From the NCBI RefSeq assembly GCF_004924335.1, contig NZ_CP024633.1, positions 4,712,001-4,776,000 of the forward strand: DNA of 64,000 bases. Direction: 5' to 3'. The position numbers and the translations under genes were made by a program. Below are positions 55,204-64,000 of the stretch, one piece after another. Each line of letters begins with the position of its first letter. The first letter of the stretch is position 1. The notes under the pieces were generated by a model. That model ran no database searches and had not been told where the DNA came from. It saw only the letters and a program-made list of their open reading frames with translations. The DNA is from Mycobacteroides salmoniphilum. Its GTDB lineage: Bacteria; Actinomycetota; Actinomycetes; Mycobacteriales; Mycobacteriaceae.

Positions 55204-56052
55204 TCACGCGGCCGGAACAACCTGTTTGACGGGCGCGCTTCGCGCCGGTCCCAACACCCTGGCCCCGACCTCGTCGCGATAGCGCTGACACGTCGGCGAG
55301 TACGCCGCGATCACGACGGCCAGGAGATTCAGCACCGTAGACAGGACGGCCAGCGCCCATGACGGACCGGGCCCCAGCCCCAGATGAATCGCGAAATAGT
55401 TCGGCAACGTACAGATAATCGTGTAGGCCAGATATACCCCGGGTGCGACGAACGGGATTATCGCCCAACGGTATCCACGCATATGTGGTCGTATTGCGAC
55501 GAGTACCCACGCGATCATGACCAAGAACCCGCCGTTTTGCACCAGACTGGGCAGTGGCACACCGAGGACCAGCGCGTTGTTGCTGTAGTACTGCATCACA
55601 CCGAAATGACTGTTGACCATCTCGCCGATGCATTCGGCGATTCCGAACACCACCGCGAATGCGATGAGTGTCCAAGCGGCCCAGCCCTTCTTGATCATCT
55701 CGTAGACCACCAACGCCGTGGGCGCGGTGCCCACCCACACCAGCGGAACGAAGATGGGTAACGGCCGGTCGGCAATGGTGACGTATGGCAGCACGTTGGT
55801 CATATACGTGGTGGCACCGATGACGTCGAGCCATGGCTCGACGAAGTACGGCAGGATGGTCACCCCGCTCAGCATGATGAGCCAGTACATCAGGGCGTCT
55901 TCATGCCTGCGCATGGTCATCCAGCCCACCCATACGAGGGAAATCGCAAGGCACGCAACAAGTACGGCGACAACCACCCACGCCCACCACGGCTCGCCAT
56001 GAATGACCGGGGGCAAACCCCACTGCGCGCCCGCGCTCAGCCCTGTGATCAC
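55204..56052 (-). CDS. Seven-helix membrane protein, possibly AveC-like
   Basis: 282 residues with about seven membrane helices and few loops. YFVEPWLDVIGATTYM, DRPLPIFVPLVWVGTAPTAL and IGEMVNSHFGVMQYYSNNAL recall the AveC/spirocyclase-like family annotated in mycobacteria beside P450s, but I hold this only tentatively. It lies 22 bases before the P450 and is the first gene of the membrane protein-P450-ferredoxin operon. It may position or cyclise a hydrophobic substrate. Confidence 0.65.
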   Translation of the reverse strand: MITGLSAGAQWGLPPVIHGEPWWAWVVVAVLVACLAISLVWVGWMTMRRHEDALMYWLIMLSGVTILPYFVEPWLDVIGATTYMTNVLPYVTIADRPLPIFVPLVWVGTAPTALVVYEMIKKGWAAWTLIAFAVVFGIAECIGEMVNSHFGVMQYYSNNALVLGVPLPSLVQNGGFLVMIAWVLVAIRPHMRGYRWAIIPFVAPGVYLAYTIICTLPNYFAIHLGLGPGPSWALAVLSTVLNLLAVVIAAYSPTCQRYRDEVGARVLGPARSAPVKQVVPAA

Positions 56053-56095
56053 ACGTGTCCCTTCGCCGTCGGTTATGGATCCTTTCGGACAGTAG

Positions 56096-56131
56096 TGTCT
56101 TGTTTAAGAACATGTCAATCATTTCGAGACA
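56096..56131. promoter_or_regulatory. Possible operator between the P450 cassette and TetR
   Basis: The divergent gap holds TGTC at 56096 and 56113, GACA at 56128, and the quasi-palindrome TGTTTAAGAACA (56101-56112). The symmetry is imperfect, but this is where the adjacent TetR would be expected to act. Confidence 0.35.
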
Positions 56132-56192
56132 ACTCATTCCACGCAAGGACATGGCTCGCCCGGTGCCTCGGTAGTCGGCTATCCTCGGCCGC

Positions 56193-56834
56193 ATGGTGGA
56201 CCCATCGGGATCGCCGATCCGGATGGCCGATCGGCAGCGCGCCCGCCGCAGCGAGCTCGTCAAAGAAGAGGTGGTCGAGGCCGCCCTGGCGGAGTTCTCC
56301 GAGCGCGGATATCACCAGACGTCCATCGCACATATCGCGGAACGGCTCGGCACCGGGCACTCGATGTTCTATCGGTACTTCACCAACAAGCGCGATATCC
56401 TCGAACACGTGGTTCAGCACGCCACACAGCGCACCATCGAAACTCTCAGTCATACGCTGCCCGGCAGCATCACGTCGCTGGACGAATTCCATGATTTCGC
56501 AGTAAATCTCGGGCTTGCGTATATCGGAATGGTGGTTGCCGATCCACGTCTGTCGCGCCTGATGCTGCAGCAGGGCGCAGCGGTGGATGCGGAGATGACC
56601 GAACAGTTCTGTCGTGTATTCGACGCAGGGGCTTCGGTTCTCGCCGGCCTACTGCGCAATGGCATCGAATCCGGATATGTGCGGCCGGATATCGACGTCG
56701 AGGCCGTCGCTGATTCGGTGGCAGGTATTCCGCTGGGTGTGCTCGCCCGTTACGGACACGATCCCGATCAGGACATCCTCGCGTCTCGAGTGCGTGCCAC
56801 CGCCGACCTCGTCTGCCGGGGAATCGCACCCTGA
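56193..56834 (+). CDS. TetR-family regulator of the P450 cassette
   Basis: 213 residues. HTH: VVEAALAEFSERGYHQTSIA and AERLGTGHSMFYRYF. A helical ligand domain follows. ATG 56193 begins MVDPSGSPIRMADRQRARRS. It is divergent from the P450 operon and 38 bases before a metallo-beta-lactamase-fold gene. Likely represses the cassette in the absence of a hydrophobic ligand. Confidence 0.9.
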   Translation: MVDPSGSPIRMADRQRARRSELVKEEVVEAALAEFSERGYHQTSIAHIAERLGTGHSMFYRYFTNKRDILEHVVQHATQRTIETLSHTLPGSITSLDEFHDFAVNLGLAYIGMVVADPRLSRLMLQQGAAVDAEMTEQFCRVFDAGASVLAGLLRNGIESGYVRPDIDVEAVADSVAGIPLGVLARYGHDPDQDILASRVRATADLVCRGIAP

Positions 56835-56872
56835 GGGGAATACGCCCCTACCGGTGAGCGTTTTCCGCGGCT

Positions 56873-57784
56873 GTGAACACTTTCACGGTCGGCGACGCGA
56901 CCATCACGCAGCTGACCGAACTCGAGGTGTGGCCCATCCCGCCGCGTGATTGGTATCCGGCCATCAGTGACGAGCAGCTTGCCTTCGCCCGAGCGGCCTA
57001 TGCACCCTCGGCCGTTACCGAGGACGGTGCCGAGCTGATCTTCGCCATCCACAACTACCTCATCGAGTTGGGCGATGCGGTGGTGGTCGTCGATACCTGC
57101 TCGGGCAATCACAAGAACCGGCCCTTCTTCCCGGACCTGCACATGCTCGATACCGACTACCTGACCCGCCTCAAACGGGCGGGATTCGATCCCGCCGATG
57201 TCGACATCGTCATCAACACCCATCTTCATATGGACCACTGCGGGTGGAACACACGGTTGACCGAGGACAGCTGGCGCCCCACCTTCTCGAACGCCACCTA
57301 CCTATTCGACTCCACTGAGCTGAAATACCTTCAAACACAATGGGAATCGGCTCCGGCGGAAAAGTGGACCGACGGCGGCGGCTGGGTCTATCAGGACAGT
57401 GTGCTTCCGGTCCTCGAACACGCGACGCACGTCTTTATCGGACCAGGTCATCGGGTCCACTCCCACGGCGCCACCCACATCACTGCCCATGACACCGCGG
57501 GACACACGCCCGGACACCTGGCCGTCGAAATCAGCGCTCCGGGTGCGGGTGTGACCATCGCCGGCGACGCACTGCATCACCCCATGCAGGCCCAATTCCC
57601 AGATCTGCCCTTCTTCGCGGACGTCGATCCCCTCATGGACATCGCCGCACGCCGCTCACTACTTGGGCGATGCGCCGATGAAGGCCTTCGACTTGTGACC
57701 GCCCACTTCCCGGCACATCTACCGCTCGGTGTCCGCCGTAGCGGTACCGCGTTCGAATGGGACGGCCCGCAGGCCGTGGGGTAA
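56873..57784 (+). CDS. Metallo-beta-lactamase-fold hydrolase
   Basis: 303-residue MBL-fold enzyme with HLHMDHCGWN (HxHxDH), a further metal His in AHDTAGHTPGHL and an Asp in GDALHHPMQ. Probably hydrolyses a lactone or thioester. GTG 56873. Follows the TetR gene and ends 21 bases from the convergent GNAT gene. It may belong to the P450 cassette. Its specificity is unknown. Confidence 0.88.
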   Translation: MNTFTVGDATITQLTELEVWPIPPRDWYPAISDEQLAFARAAYAPSAVTEDGAELIFAIHNYLIELGDAVVVVDTCSGNHKNRPFFPDLHMLDTDYLTRLKRAGFDPADVDIVINTHLHMDHCGWNTRLTEDSWRPTFSNATYLFDSTELKYLQTQWESAPAEKWTDGGGWVYQDSVLPVLEHATHVFIGPGHRVHSHGATHITAHDTAGHTPGHLAVEISAPGAGVTIAGDALHHPMQAQFPDLPFFADVDPLMDIAARRSLLGRCADEGLRLVTAHFPAHLPLGVRRSGTAFEWDGPQAVG

Positions 57785-57805
57785 GCCCGTGCCCTGCAGC
57801 GGCCG

Positions 57806-58555
57806 CTAGAACGCGGCGCCCACCACCGGTCCCGCCCCGGCGGGTTGCGGAATCTGCACGGATTCCAGCAGTCGCTCCAAGGCGGCTTCCACGTCGGCCT
57901 TCCAGCCGAGCCCACGGTCAAGCTCCAATCGCAGTCTCGGGAAATGCTGGTGCGGCGCCACCACGGTGAAGCCCACATCCTTCAGGAAGTCCACGTCGAT
58001 CATGCACTGCTCGATGGTGCACTCGCCCAATACATTTGCGGCATCGGCGAATCTGGCCGTCGTTGGTCCTCGCGGACGAAGAGGATCTGATCCCGGACCT
58101 TCGCACAATTCCAACGCCTCATTGGTCCGGCCGAACGCCTCCAGCGCACGCACACCACGGCGCACCAACTCGGCGACGACGTTGGCGACGATGCTGTGCG
58201 GCAAGCCGTCTGATTCGTGCCCCGGCTCCACCCCCAGGGAAGTCAGCAGGACCGCATCGGCACTCACCGGGGCCGTGGGGAACAAGCGAGCTCGCGGCAC
58301 CACTCCGGGCGGAGCGTACAACGCATACCCCACGGTGGCCGGCCGAGACTGCGGGCCGGTGACCGCGACCTGACCGCATGACCCCCACTCGAGCATGACC
58401 ATCGACAGCCAGGCTTCCTTCTCGAACTCGGGGTCCGACAGGTGCTGGTTGTCTCCGACGGTAGCGGGGTCCACTTCCCAGAAGACGCACCGCCGGGCGT
58501 GCTTGGGCAGCTGCTCGAAACCATCGAGCCGCAAAGGAACGATCCGAGCCGACAC
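57806..58555 (-). CDS. GNAT-type acetyltransferase (Rv3916c-like)
   Basis: 249-residue conserved protein of the N-acetyltransferase fold, like Rv3916c, between cwlM and parB. Landmarks: LPKHARRCVFWEVDPATVGD, FEKEAWLSMVMLEWGSCGQ and AVLLTSLGVEPGHESDGLPH. GTG 58555. The acetyl-group acceptor is unknown. It is transcribed in the parB direction after a 254-base gap and is convergent with the MBL gene. Confidence 0.85.
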   Translation of the reverse strand: MSARIVPLRLDGFEQLPKHARRCVFWEVDPATVGDNQHLSDPEFEKEAWLSMVMLEWGSCGQVAVTGPQSRPATVGYALYAPPGVVPRARLFPTAPVSADAVLLTSLGVEPGHESDGLPHSIVANVVAELVRRGVRALEAFGRTNEALELCEGPGSDPLRPRGPTTARFADAANVLGECTIEQCMIDVDFLKDVGFTVVAPHQHFPRLRLELDRGLGWKADVEAALERLLESVQIPQPAGAGPVVGAAF

Positions 58556-58780
58556 TGGTCTTGTACGCCTCCACGTCTGGTCAACATGGTGCGCGGTACG
58601 CCTCTTGCGTCCGGCAACCCCTCAAGGATAAGCGAAGTTTCTGGTTTGGCACCCGCCGGCCTCGTCGCGATGCGCCGAAACCTTAACCGGCACCGCAGCC
58701 GAGCGAGCCGCTCCCTTGCTGGGCCGAAAACCCTTATTTACCAACCATTTTCGCGGCTCACCCGGATTTTGGCGGGTTTC

Positions 58781-58795
58781 ACGTCACTGTGACGT
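58781..58795. promoter_or_regulatory. Palindrome in the parB-GNAT gap
   Basis: ACGTCACTGTGACGT: seven-base arms around one centre base, followed by five Ts on the plus strand. No plus-strand gene needs a terminator here, so an operator for the GNAT gene or a structure at the parB 3' end is possible. Confidence 0.4.
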
Positions 58796-58809
58796 TTTTC
58801 CCCTGTGGG

Positions 58810-59793
58810 CTAGGACGTTGCCTCGCCGGACATCATGTCGACAATTCGTTGCAAATCCTCGACCGAACCGAACTCGACGACAATCTTGCCCTTGCGCTTC
58901 CCCAGGCTCACCGTCACGCGGGTGTCGAAGGTCCCCGAGAGTCGTTCGGCGACATCCTGAAGACCGGGCATCTGGATCGGCTTGCGGCGCGGCGACGGTT
59001 TGGGGGCATCGCTACGGTTCGCCAGCGTCACCGCTTCCTCGGCGGCACGCACCGACATCCCCTCCGCCACGATCCGGGCGGCGAGCTCCTCCTGTGCCTC
59101 GGCTCCGCCATCAAGGGCGAGCAATGCACGCGCATGTCCGGCGGACAGCACGCCCGCCGCGACCCTGCGCTGCACCGCGATGGGCAGACGCAGCAGTCGG
59201 ATCATGTTGGAGATCACCGGCCGCGACCGGCCGATCCGGGCGGCCAGTTCCTCGTGTGTTACTTCGAACTCGTCGAGAAGCTGTTGGTAGGCGGCCGCTT
59301 CTTCCAAGGGGTTCAGCTGTGCCCGATGGATGTTCTCGAGCAGTGCGTCGCGCAGCAGATTGTTATCGGCCGTCTCGCGGACGATCGCCGGGATGGTCTC
59401 CAAGCCCGCTTGTTGGGTGGCGCGCCACCGCCGCTCCCCCATGACCAGTTGATAGTCGCCACCCTCGGCCGCACGCACCACGATGGGCTGCATCACGCCG
59501 AATTCACGAATCGAGTGGACCAGCTCGGCGAGCGCCTCCTCGTCGAACACCTGACGCGGCTGCTTGGGATTGGGCTTGATGGCCGTCACCGGGATCTCAC
59601 GATAGACCGCGCCGATATCTGCGGGTGGCGCTACCGGAGCCGTGGGGCCGCCACCGATGACCACATCGGCCGCGGCGTCACCCAGACGCGGACCCGAAGG
59701 GGTGGGCGAGCCGTCCGCTGGTGCGGTCGGGATCAGGGATGCCAGACCCCGGCCAAGTCCGCCCTTACGCCGTGATGCTGGCGACTGACTCAT
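58810..59793 (-). CDS. parB: Chromosome-partitioning protein ParB
   Basis: CTP-dependent clamp that loads at parS and spreads over origin DNA. The 327 residues begin [14 protein letters not shown] (ParA-contacting N-terminus), then the N-domain with [13 protein letters not shown] (CTP-binding), the HTH ([20 protein letters not shown]) and a C-terminal dimerisation domain. ATG 59793. Downstream of parA by 64 bases. Near-perfect parS sites lie in the same neighbourhood. Confidence 0.96.
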   Translation of the reverse strand: MSQSPASRRKGGLGRGLASLIPTAPADGSPTPSGPRLGDAAADVVIGGGPTAPVAPPADIGAVYREIPVTAIKPNPKQPRQVFDEEALAELVHSIREFGVMQPIVVRAAEGGDYQLVMGERRWRATQQAGLETIPAIVRETADNNLLRDALLENIHRAQLNPLEEAAAYQQLLDEFEVTHEELAARIGRSRPVISNMIRLLRLPIAVQRRVAAGVLSAGHARALLALDGGAEAQEELAARIVAEGMSVRAAEEAVTLANRSDAPKPSPRRKPIQMPGLQDVAERLSGTFDTRVTVSLGKRKGKIVVEFGSVEDLQRIVDMMSGEATS

Positions 59794-59857
59794 CGGTTAC
59801 TTCTCCCTTTTTGCATCCACTCGGCACACGTGATCATCTTCCCGTAGCGCACGCCGC

Positions 59858-60802
59858 TCATTGCGGATCACTCGCCGATGGGCCCGGCCGCTGGGCGAGT
59901 TCGCGCGCGGCGTCCAAGTAACTCAGGGCGCCACGTGAACCCGGGTCGTATTCGAGGACGCTGGTCCCGTATCCCGGCGCCTCAGACACCTTGACGCTAC
60001 GTGGGATGACCGAGCCCAATACCTTCGGGCCAAAGTGGCTACGCACCTCATCTGCCACCTGGTCCGCCAGCTTGGTCCTGCCGTCGTACATGGTCAGCAG
60101 AATCGTCGAGACGTGCAGCGCGGGATTCAGATGAGCCTGGACGAGTTCGATGTTGCGCAGGAGCTGCCCTACACCCTCGAGCGCGTAGTACTCGCACTGG
60201 ATGGGAATCAGCACTTCGTTGGCAGCGACAAGCGCGTTGACCGTCAACAGACCGAGCGAGGGCGGGCAGTCGATGAAGACAAAGTCGAAGGCGTCGGTGG
60301 GCAGCCCCGCGATCGCACCACGCAACCGTCCTTCACGAGCGACCATCGAGACCAACTCGATCTCGGCGCCGGCCAGGTCGATCGTCGCCGGAACACAGAA
60401 CAGGTGCTCGCTCTGCGGGCTGGATTGGATCGCGTCCTTGATGGGAATCTCGCCAAGGAGAACCTCGTACGAGGACGGGGTGCCCGCCCGATGATCGGCA
60501 CCCAGCGCTGTACTCGCGTTGCCCTGCGGATCAAGGTCGATCACCAGAACATTGAGCCCCTGCATCGCCATCGCCGCGGCGAGGTTCACCGCGGTCGTGG
60601 TCTTCCCGACGCCACCCTTCTGGTTGGCGATCGTCAGCATTCTGCGATGTGCCGGCTTCGGAAGTCGGACCGATCCTTGTTTGATTTGGGTCGCGCGCTG
60701 AGCGGCTGCACCGATGGGAGTCTCCGACTCCTCGAAGTCCGCGGGCGATCGGTGGCCGTCACCCACTGCGCCGGTTTCACGTGAAACATCGTCGCTACTC
60801 AC
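59858..60802 (-). CDS. parA: Chromosome-partitioning ATPase ParA
   Basis: 314-residue deviant-Walker ATPase that moves ParB-origin complexes. Walker A KGGVGKTTT (62-70); FDFVFIDCPPSLGLLTVNAL is the Walker B region. GTG 60802 has AAGGAGAC four bases upstream; a longer frame (to 60940) would overlap rsmG. A parS site is embedded in codons 5-10 (DVSRET). It lies 22 bases after rsmG, as in M. tuberculosis. Confidence 0.95.
   Translation of the reverse strand: MSSDDVSRETGAVGDGHRSPADFEESETPIGAAAQRATQIKQGSVRLPKPAHRRMLTIANQKGGVGKTTTAVNLAAAMAMQGLNVLVIDLDPQGNASTALGADHRAGTPSSYEVLLGEIPIKDAIQSSPQSEHLFCVPATIDLAGAEIELVSMVAREGRLRGAIAGLPTDAFDFVFIDCPPSLGLLTVNALVAANEVLIPIQCEYYALEGVGQLLRNIELVQAHLNPALHVSTILLTMYDGRTKLADQVADEVRSHFGPKVLGSVIPRSVKVSEAPGYGTSVLEYDPGSRGALSYLDAARELAQRPGPSASDPQ
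60773..60788. promoter_or_regulatory. parS site within parA
   Basis: GGTTTCACGTGAAACA differs from the parS consensus TGTTTCACGTGAAACA at only the first base. It lies in the 5' end of parA. ParB should load here. Confidence 0.9.
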
Positions 60803-60824
60803 TGTCGTCTCCTTGATCGGATGC

Positions 60825-61562
<738 letters not shown>

Positions 61563-61587
61563 TTACATGGATGAGATTTGGTGGCTG

Positions 61588-62133
61588 TCAGTCGTGCAGG
61601 ACGACGACGCGGCGCGACGGCTCCACGCCCTCGCTCTCGCTGTGCACACCGTCGATCGCCGCGACAGCGTCGTGCACGATCTTGCGTTCGAACGGAGTCA
61701 TCGGCGCGAGTTCCTCGCGCTCGCCCGACTCCAGTACCTGCTGAGCGATCTTGGTTCCCAGCGCCGCCAGCTCGTCACGTCGCCGGCCACGCCAGTTCGC
61801 GATGTCCAGCATCAGGCGGCTGCGCTCGCCGGACTTCTGCTGAACCGCCAAGCGGGTCAGCTCCTGGAGCGCATCAAGCACCTCGCCCTTACGGCCGACA
61901 AGCTTCGTCAGATCGCCGCCGCCGTCAATGCTGACGATCGCGCGGTCTCCTTCGACATCCAGATCGATGTCGCCGTCGAAGTCGAGGACGTCCAGGAGCT
62001 CCTCCAGGTAGTCGCCCGCGATCTCGCCCTCGGCAACCAGACGTTCTTCAAGGTCCCCTGTACGTGTCTCACCCTCCGGTGCGACGTCGACCTCGGCTGT
62101 GGTCTCCTCAGCCTGCGTGTCCAGATCAGTCAT
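61588..62133 (-). CDS. jag: Jag/KhpB-type RNA-binding protein (KH-R3H)
   Basis: 181 residues: acidic N-terminus (about 1-40), a KH domain (GGDLTKLVGRKGEVLDALQE, about 73-92), and a C-terminal R3H domain (PMTPFERKIVHDAVAAIDGV). The protein binds RNA and is usually encoded between yidC and rsmG. ATG 62133. Located 41 bases after yidC. Confidence 0.94.
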   Translation of the reverse strand: MTDLDTQAEETTAEVDVAPEGETRTGDLEERLVAEGEIAGDYLEELLDVLDFDGDIDLDVEGDRAIVSIDGGGDLTKLVGRKGEVLDALQELTRLAVQQKSGERSRLMLDIANWRGRRRDELAALGTKIAQQVLESGEREELAPMTPFERKIVHDAVAAIDGVHSESEGVEPSRRVVVLHD

Positions 62134-62174
62134 CGTTCTTCTCCTTTGTCACGCCCGTGCAGAATCGCGGGCGG

Positions 62175-63272
62175 TTAGCGCTTGCGGCGACGATCGGGCC
62201 GGGCACCCGGCTTCGGGGTGCGGCTCGTCGTGCCTGATCCATTTGTGGAGTTCGGGGAAGCCTGTCCCCCGGTGTCCTCGTCCGTACCATCGGACTCCGC
62301 AACCTCGACGCCGTCTGCGTTGTTGTCGGACTCGTCTGCTTGTTTGGTCGGTTGGTTCTTGCCGCCACGTGTCGGCTTGGCACCCGGCTTCGGGGCGTTG
62401 GCTGCCCGACGCTCCAGATCCGCCTGCTTCTTCTCTTCTTCTTCCTTGGCGATGTTGTTGAAGACGTAGTGCTGCTGCCCGAACGTCCAGATGTTGTTCG
62501 CCACCCAGTACAGGATGATCGCCAGCGGCAGGAACGGTCCACCGACCACCACGCCCAGCGGGAAGACGTACAACGCCAACCGGTTCATGATTTGGGTCTG
62601 CGGGTTGGCTTGAGCCTCGGGGCTCTGACGCGCGATCGACGCCCGGCTGTTGAAGTAGGTTGCGACGCCGGCGAGGATCATCAATGGCACCGCGACACCC
62701 GCCACGGCCCACCTATTGAATTCGGTGAACGCGTCCAGACCCGTGGTCTGAATCATGGTCGCGCCCAGCGGCGCCCCGAACAGATTCGCGTCCAGGAAGT
62801 TGGCGACGTCACCCGCGCTGAAAATGTAGTTCCCGGTGGCGCGGTTCGCCTCCACCGACATATGCACCTGACCGAAGCCACCGGTGGTTCGGTTGAACGA
62901 ACGCAACACATGGAACAGGCCCAGGAATACCGGGATCTGCGCCAGCATCGGCAGGCATCCCAGGATCGGGTTGAAGCCGTGATCGCGCTGCAGCTTCTGC
63001 ATCTCCAGCGCCATGCGCTGGCGGTCGTTCTTGTACTTCTTCTGCAGCGCCTTGATTTGTGGCTGAAGCTCCTGCATCTGCCGCGTGGTCCGGATCTGCC
63101 GGACGAATGGCTTGTACAAAATCGCGCGCAGGGTGAACACGAGGAACATCACCGACAGCGCCCACGCGAAGAAGTTCTTGGGCCCCAACAGGTAGGCGAA
63201 CAGCTTGTACCAAACCCACATGATCGCCGAGACCGGGTAATAGATGAACCCGAGACTGAACCAATCAAACAT
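62175..63272 (-). CDS. yidC: Membrane protein insertase YidC
   Basis: 365 residues, five or so membrane helices. [20 protein letters not shown] (first), the amphipathic cytoplasmic hairpin ([20 protein letters not shown]), [20 protein letters not shown] and a C-terminal basic/disordered tail ([12 protein letters not shown]) that contacts the ribosome. ATG 63272 overlaps the yidD end by eight bases. Confidence 0.96.
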   Translation of the reverse strand: MFDWFSLGFIYYPVSAIMWVWYKLFAYLLGPKNFFAWALSVMFLVFTLRAILYKPFVRQIRTTRQMQELQPQIKALQKKYKNDRQRMALEMQKLQRDHGFNPILGCLPMLAQIPVFLGLFHVLRSFNRTTGGFGQVHMSVEANRATGNYIFSAGDVANFLDANLFGAPLGATMIQTTGLDAFTEFNRWAVAGVAVPLMILAGVATYFNSRASIARQSPEAQANPQTQIMNRLALYVFPLGVVVGGPFLPLAIILYWVANNIWTFGQQHYVFNNIAKEEEEKKQADLERRAANAPKPGAKPTRGGKNQPTKQADESDNNADGVEVAESDGTDEDTGGQASPNSTNGSGTTSRTPKPGARPDRRRKR

Positions 63273-63549
63273 CCGCTGTACTCCTCCGCACGCTCGCGTG
63301 CTCTACGTCCCCGTGCTTGGTATGGCGTTCAGGGATCGGATCCCACCCACCGTGATGCCACGGCCCACACTTCAGTAAGCGAATCGCGGCCAACCAACCG
63401 CCGCGGACCAGTCCGTGCACACTCAATGCCTCAACTGCGTACTGACTGCAGGTCGGCATGAATCGACAACTGGGCAACCGCATCGGTGAGATCCAGGTCT
63501 GATACAGGCGGATCAGAAAGATCACGGCCCGTGCCGGACGGCTCCTCAT
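63265..63549 (-). CDS. yidD: Membrane protein insertion efficiency factor YidD
   Basis: 94-residue Yid[28 protein letters not shown] and [20 protein letters not shown]. It assists YidC. ATG 63549 overlaps the rnpA stop (ATGA), and its 3' end overlaps yidC, giving a compact rpmH-rnpA-yidD-yidC unit. Confidence 0.95.
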   Translation of the reverse strand: MRSRPARAVIFLIRLYQTWISPMRLPSCRFMPTCSQYAVEALSVHGLVRGGWLAAIRLLKCGPWHHGGWDPIPERHTKHGDVEHASVRRSTADV

Positions 63550-63929
63550 CGCTGCCGTTCTGGCACTGGTTCCTGCCGCCGTACCGACCGATCGATTCCG
63601 TCTCGCAATTGCTGACGCAGGCTCGCCGATAGTGCGGTGCCGCTGCTGGGCAATGCCCTGATCACCATGCGATCCACCGGTTCAAGTCCGGGCAGCACTT
63701 CTGCGGCAACATGCCGAAGCCTGCGAGATACCCGGTGGCGTACCACTGCTCCACCGACCGACTTTCCGACGATCAAACCGATCTTCGGACCCTCGGCGGG
63801 CCCGGACGTGGAGCCCACGCAGCCGCGCTGGAGGTGAATCACCAAGTCCGCGTGGGCACTTCGCACTCCACGCTTGACGGTCTGCCGGAATTCGGATGAT
63901 TTAGTCATCCGGTGTCGAGTCGGTAACAC
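63546..63929 (-). CDS. rnpA: Ribonuclease P protein component
   Basis: 127-residue basic protein that pairs with M1-type RNA to cut tRNA leaders. RNR motif: [22 protein letters not shown] 63929 begins [20 protein letters not shown], the family N-terminus. Directly follows rpmH (24 bases). Confidence 0.95.
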   Translation of the reverse strand: MLPTRHRMTKSSEFRQTVKRGVRSAHADLVIHLQRGCVGSTSGPAEGPKIGLIVGKSVGGAVVRHRVSRRLRHVAAEVLPGLEPVDRMVIRALPSSGTALSASLRQQLRDGIDRSVRRQEPVPERQR

Positions 63930-63953
63930 CGACTACCTACCTGCGCCCGAAAC

Positions 63954-64000
63954 TCAGGCGGTCAGTTCCTTGCGGCCCTTACGACGCCGGACCGCAATGA
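63954..64000 (-). CDS. rpmH: 50S ribosomal protein bL34, 3' end
   Basis: Only the last 15 codons are in the window, reading IAVRRRKGRKELTA then TGA on the minus strand. The RRRKGR motif is the bL34 C-terminus and the position before rnpA confirms it. The 5' part and probably oriC/dnaA lie beyond the right edge. Confidence 0.9.
   Translation of the reverse strand, partial: IAVRRRKGRKELTA

Overview
This window is origin-proximal chromosome from a rapidly growing mycobacterium, most like the Mycobacteroides abscessus/chelonae group. The evidence is high GC content with frequent GTG starts, and a mycobacterial gene order: rpmH (partial, right edge), rnpA, yidD, yidC, jag, rsmG, parA, parB, then cwlM, trxA, trxB, rsmA, sigM, murJ, a DUF6049 gene, a Nudix gene and pcnA. 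Mycothiol/F420-era families (TIGR03084 protein, F420-type luciferase-like oxidoreductase), ino1 and a glucosylglycerate hydrolase fit the same assignment. Species identity cannot be proven by reading. dnaA and oriC should lie just beyond the right edge. No tRNA, rRNA, CRISPR array or insertion sequence was found.

Layout, left to right. 0.1-2.0 kb: a low-complexity secreted protein and a Tat-exported GH5-like glycosidase. 2.2-10.3 kb (minus strand): dnaB, rplI, rpsR, ssb, rpsF, a GT87-type mannosyltransferase-like membrane protein, ponA1 and a DUF5318 gene. 10.4-14.3 kb (plus): an MmpS-like lipoprotein, two tandem DUF1707 paralogues, a PadR regulator and ino1, closed by a textbook terminator. 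14.4-20.4 kb: an F420-type oxidoreductase, an amino-acid permease, and a tightly overlapping SDR-TetR-acyl-CoA dehydrogenase-APH-kinase operon with a palindromic operator. 20.5-25.9 kb: two PknH-sensor-like lipoproteins, the branched-chain 2-oxoacid dehydrogenase operon and its divergent Lrp-type regulator. 25.9-31.1 kb: glucosylglycerate hydrolase, an SDR, a small protein and leuS. 31.4-42.1 kb: cell-envelope and hypothetical genes (LpqN-type secreted protein, DUF445, DUF4393, YqgE, MFS, TIGR03084, a PapA-like acyltransferase, a calcium-repeat protein, TSUP) and pcnA. 42.2-53.3 kb: Nudix, DUF6049, MurJ-pseudokinase, SigM/anti-SigM, thioredoxin system, CwlM. 53.3-57.8 kb: an accessory cytochrome P450 cassette. 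57.8-64 kb: GNAT, parB-parA with parS sites, rsmG, jag, yidC, yidD, rnpA, rpmH.

Functional threads. (i) Replication and segregation: dnaB, ssb, parA/parB and parS. (ii) Peptidoglycan synthesis and its control: ponA1, MurJ fused to a pseudokinase, and CwlM, an amidase-like protein that has lost its zinc ligands. (iii) Stress and redox: SigM/RsmA with TrxB/TrxA. (iv) Acyl-CoA catabolism: Bkd, and an APH-kinase/ACAD pair that looks like a split ACAD10/ACAD11 or LvaA/LvaC system.

Relative to the M. tuberculosis order as I remember it, the Rv0036c-Rv0058 block sits here beside the Rv3907c-Rv3924c block on one side of the origin. This implies an inversion around oriC that keeps the genes co-directional with the replication fork. 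The most interesting unexplained items are the ACAD/kinase operon with its near-palindromic operator, the P450/membrane-protein cassette, the rpsF leader RNA fold that captures the Shine-Dalgarno, and several tandem repeats and palindromes at promoters.
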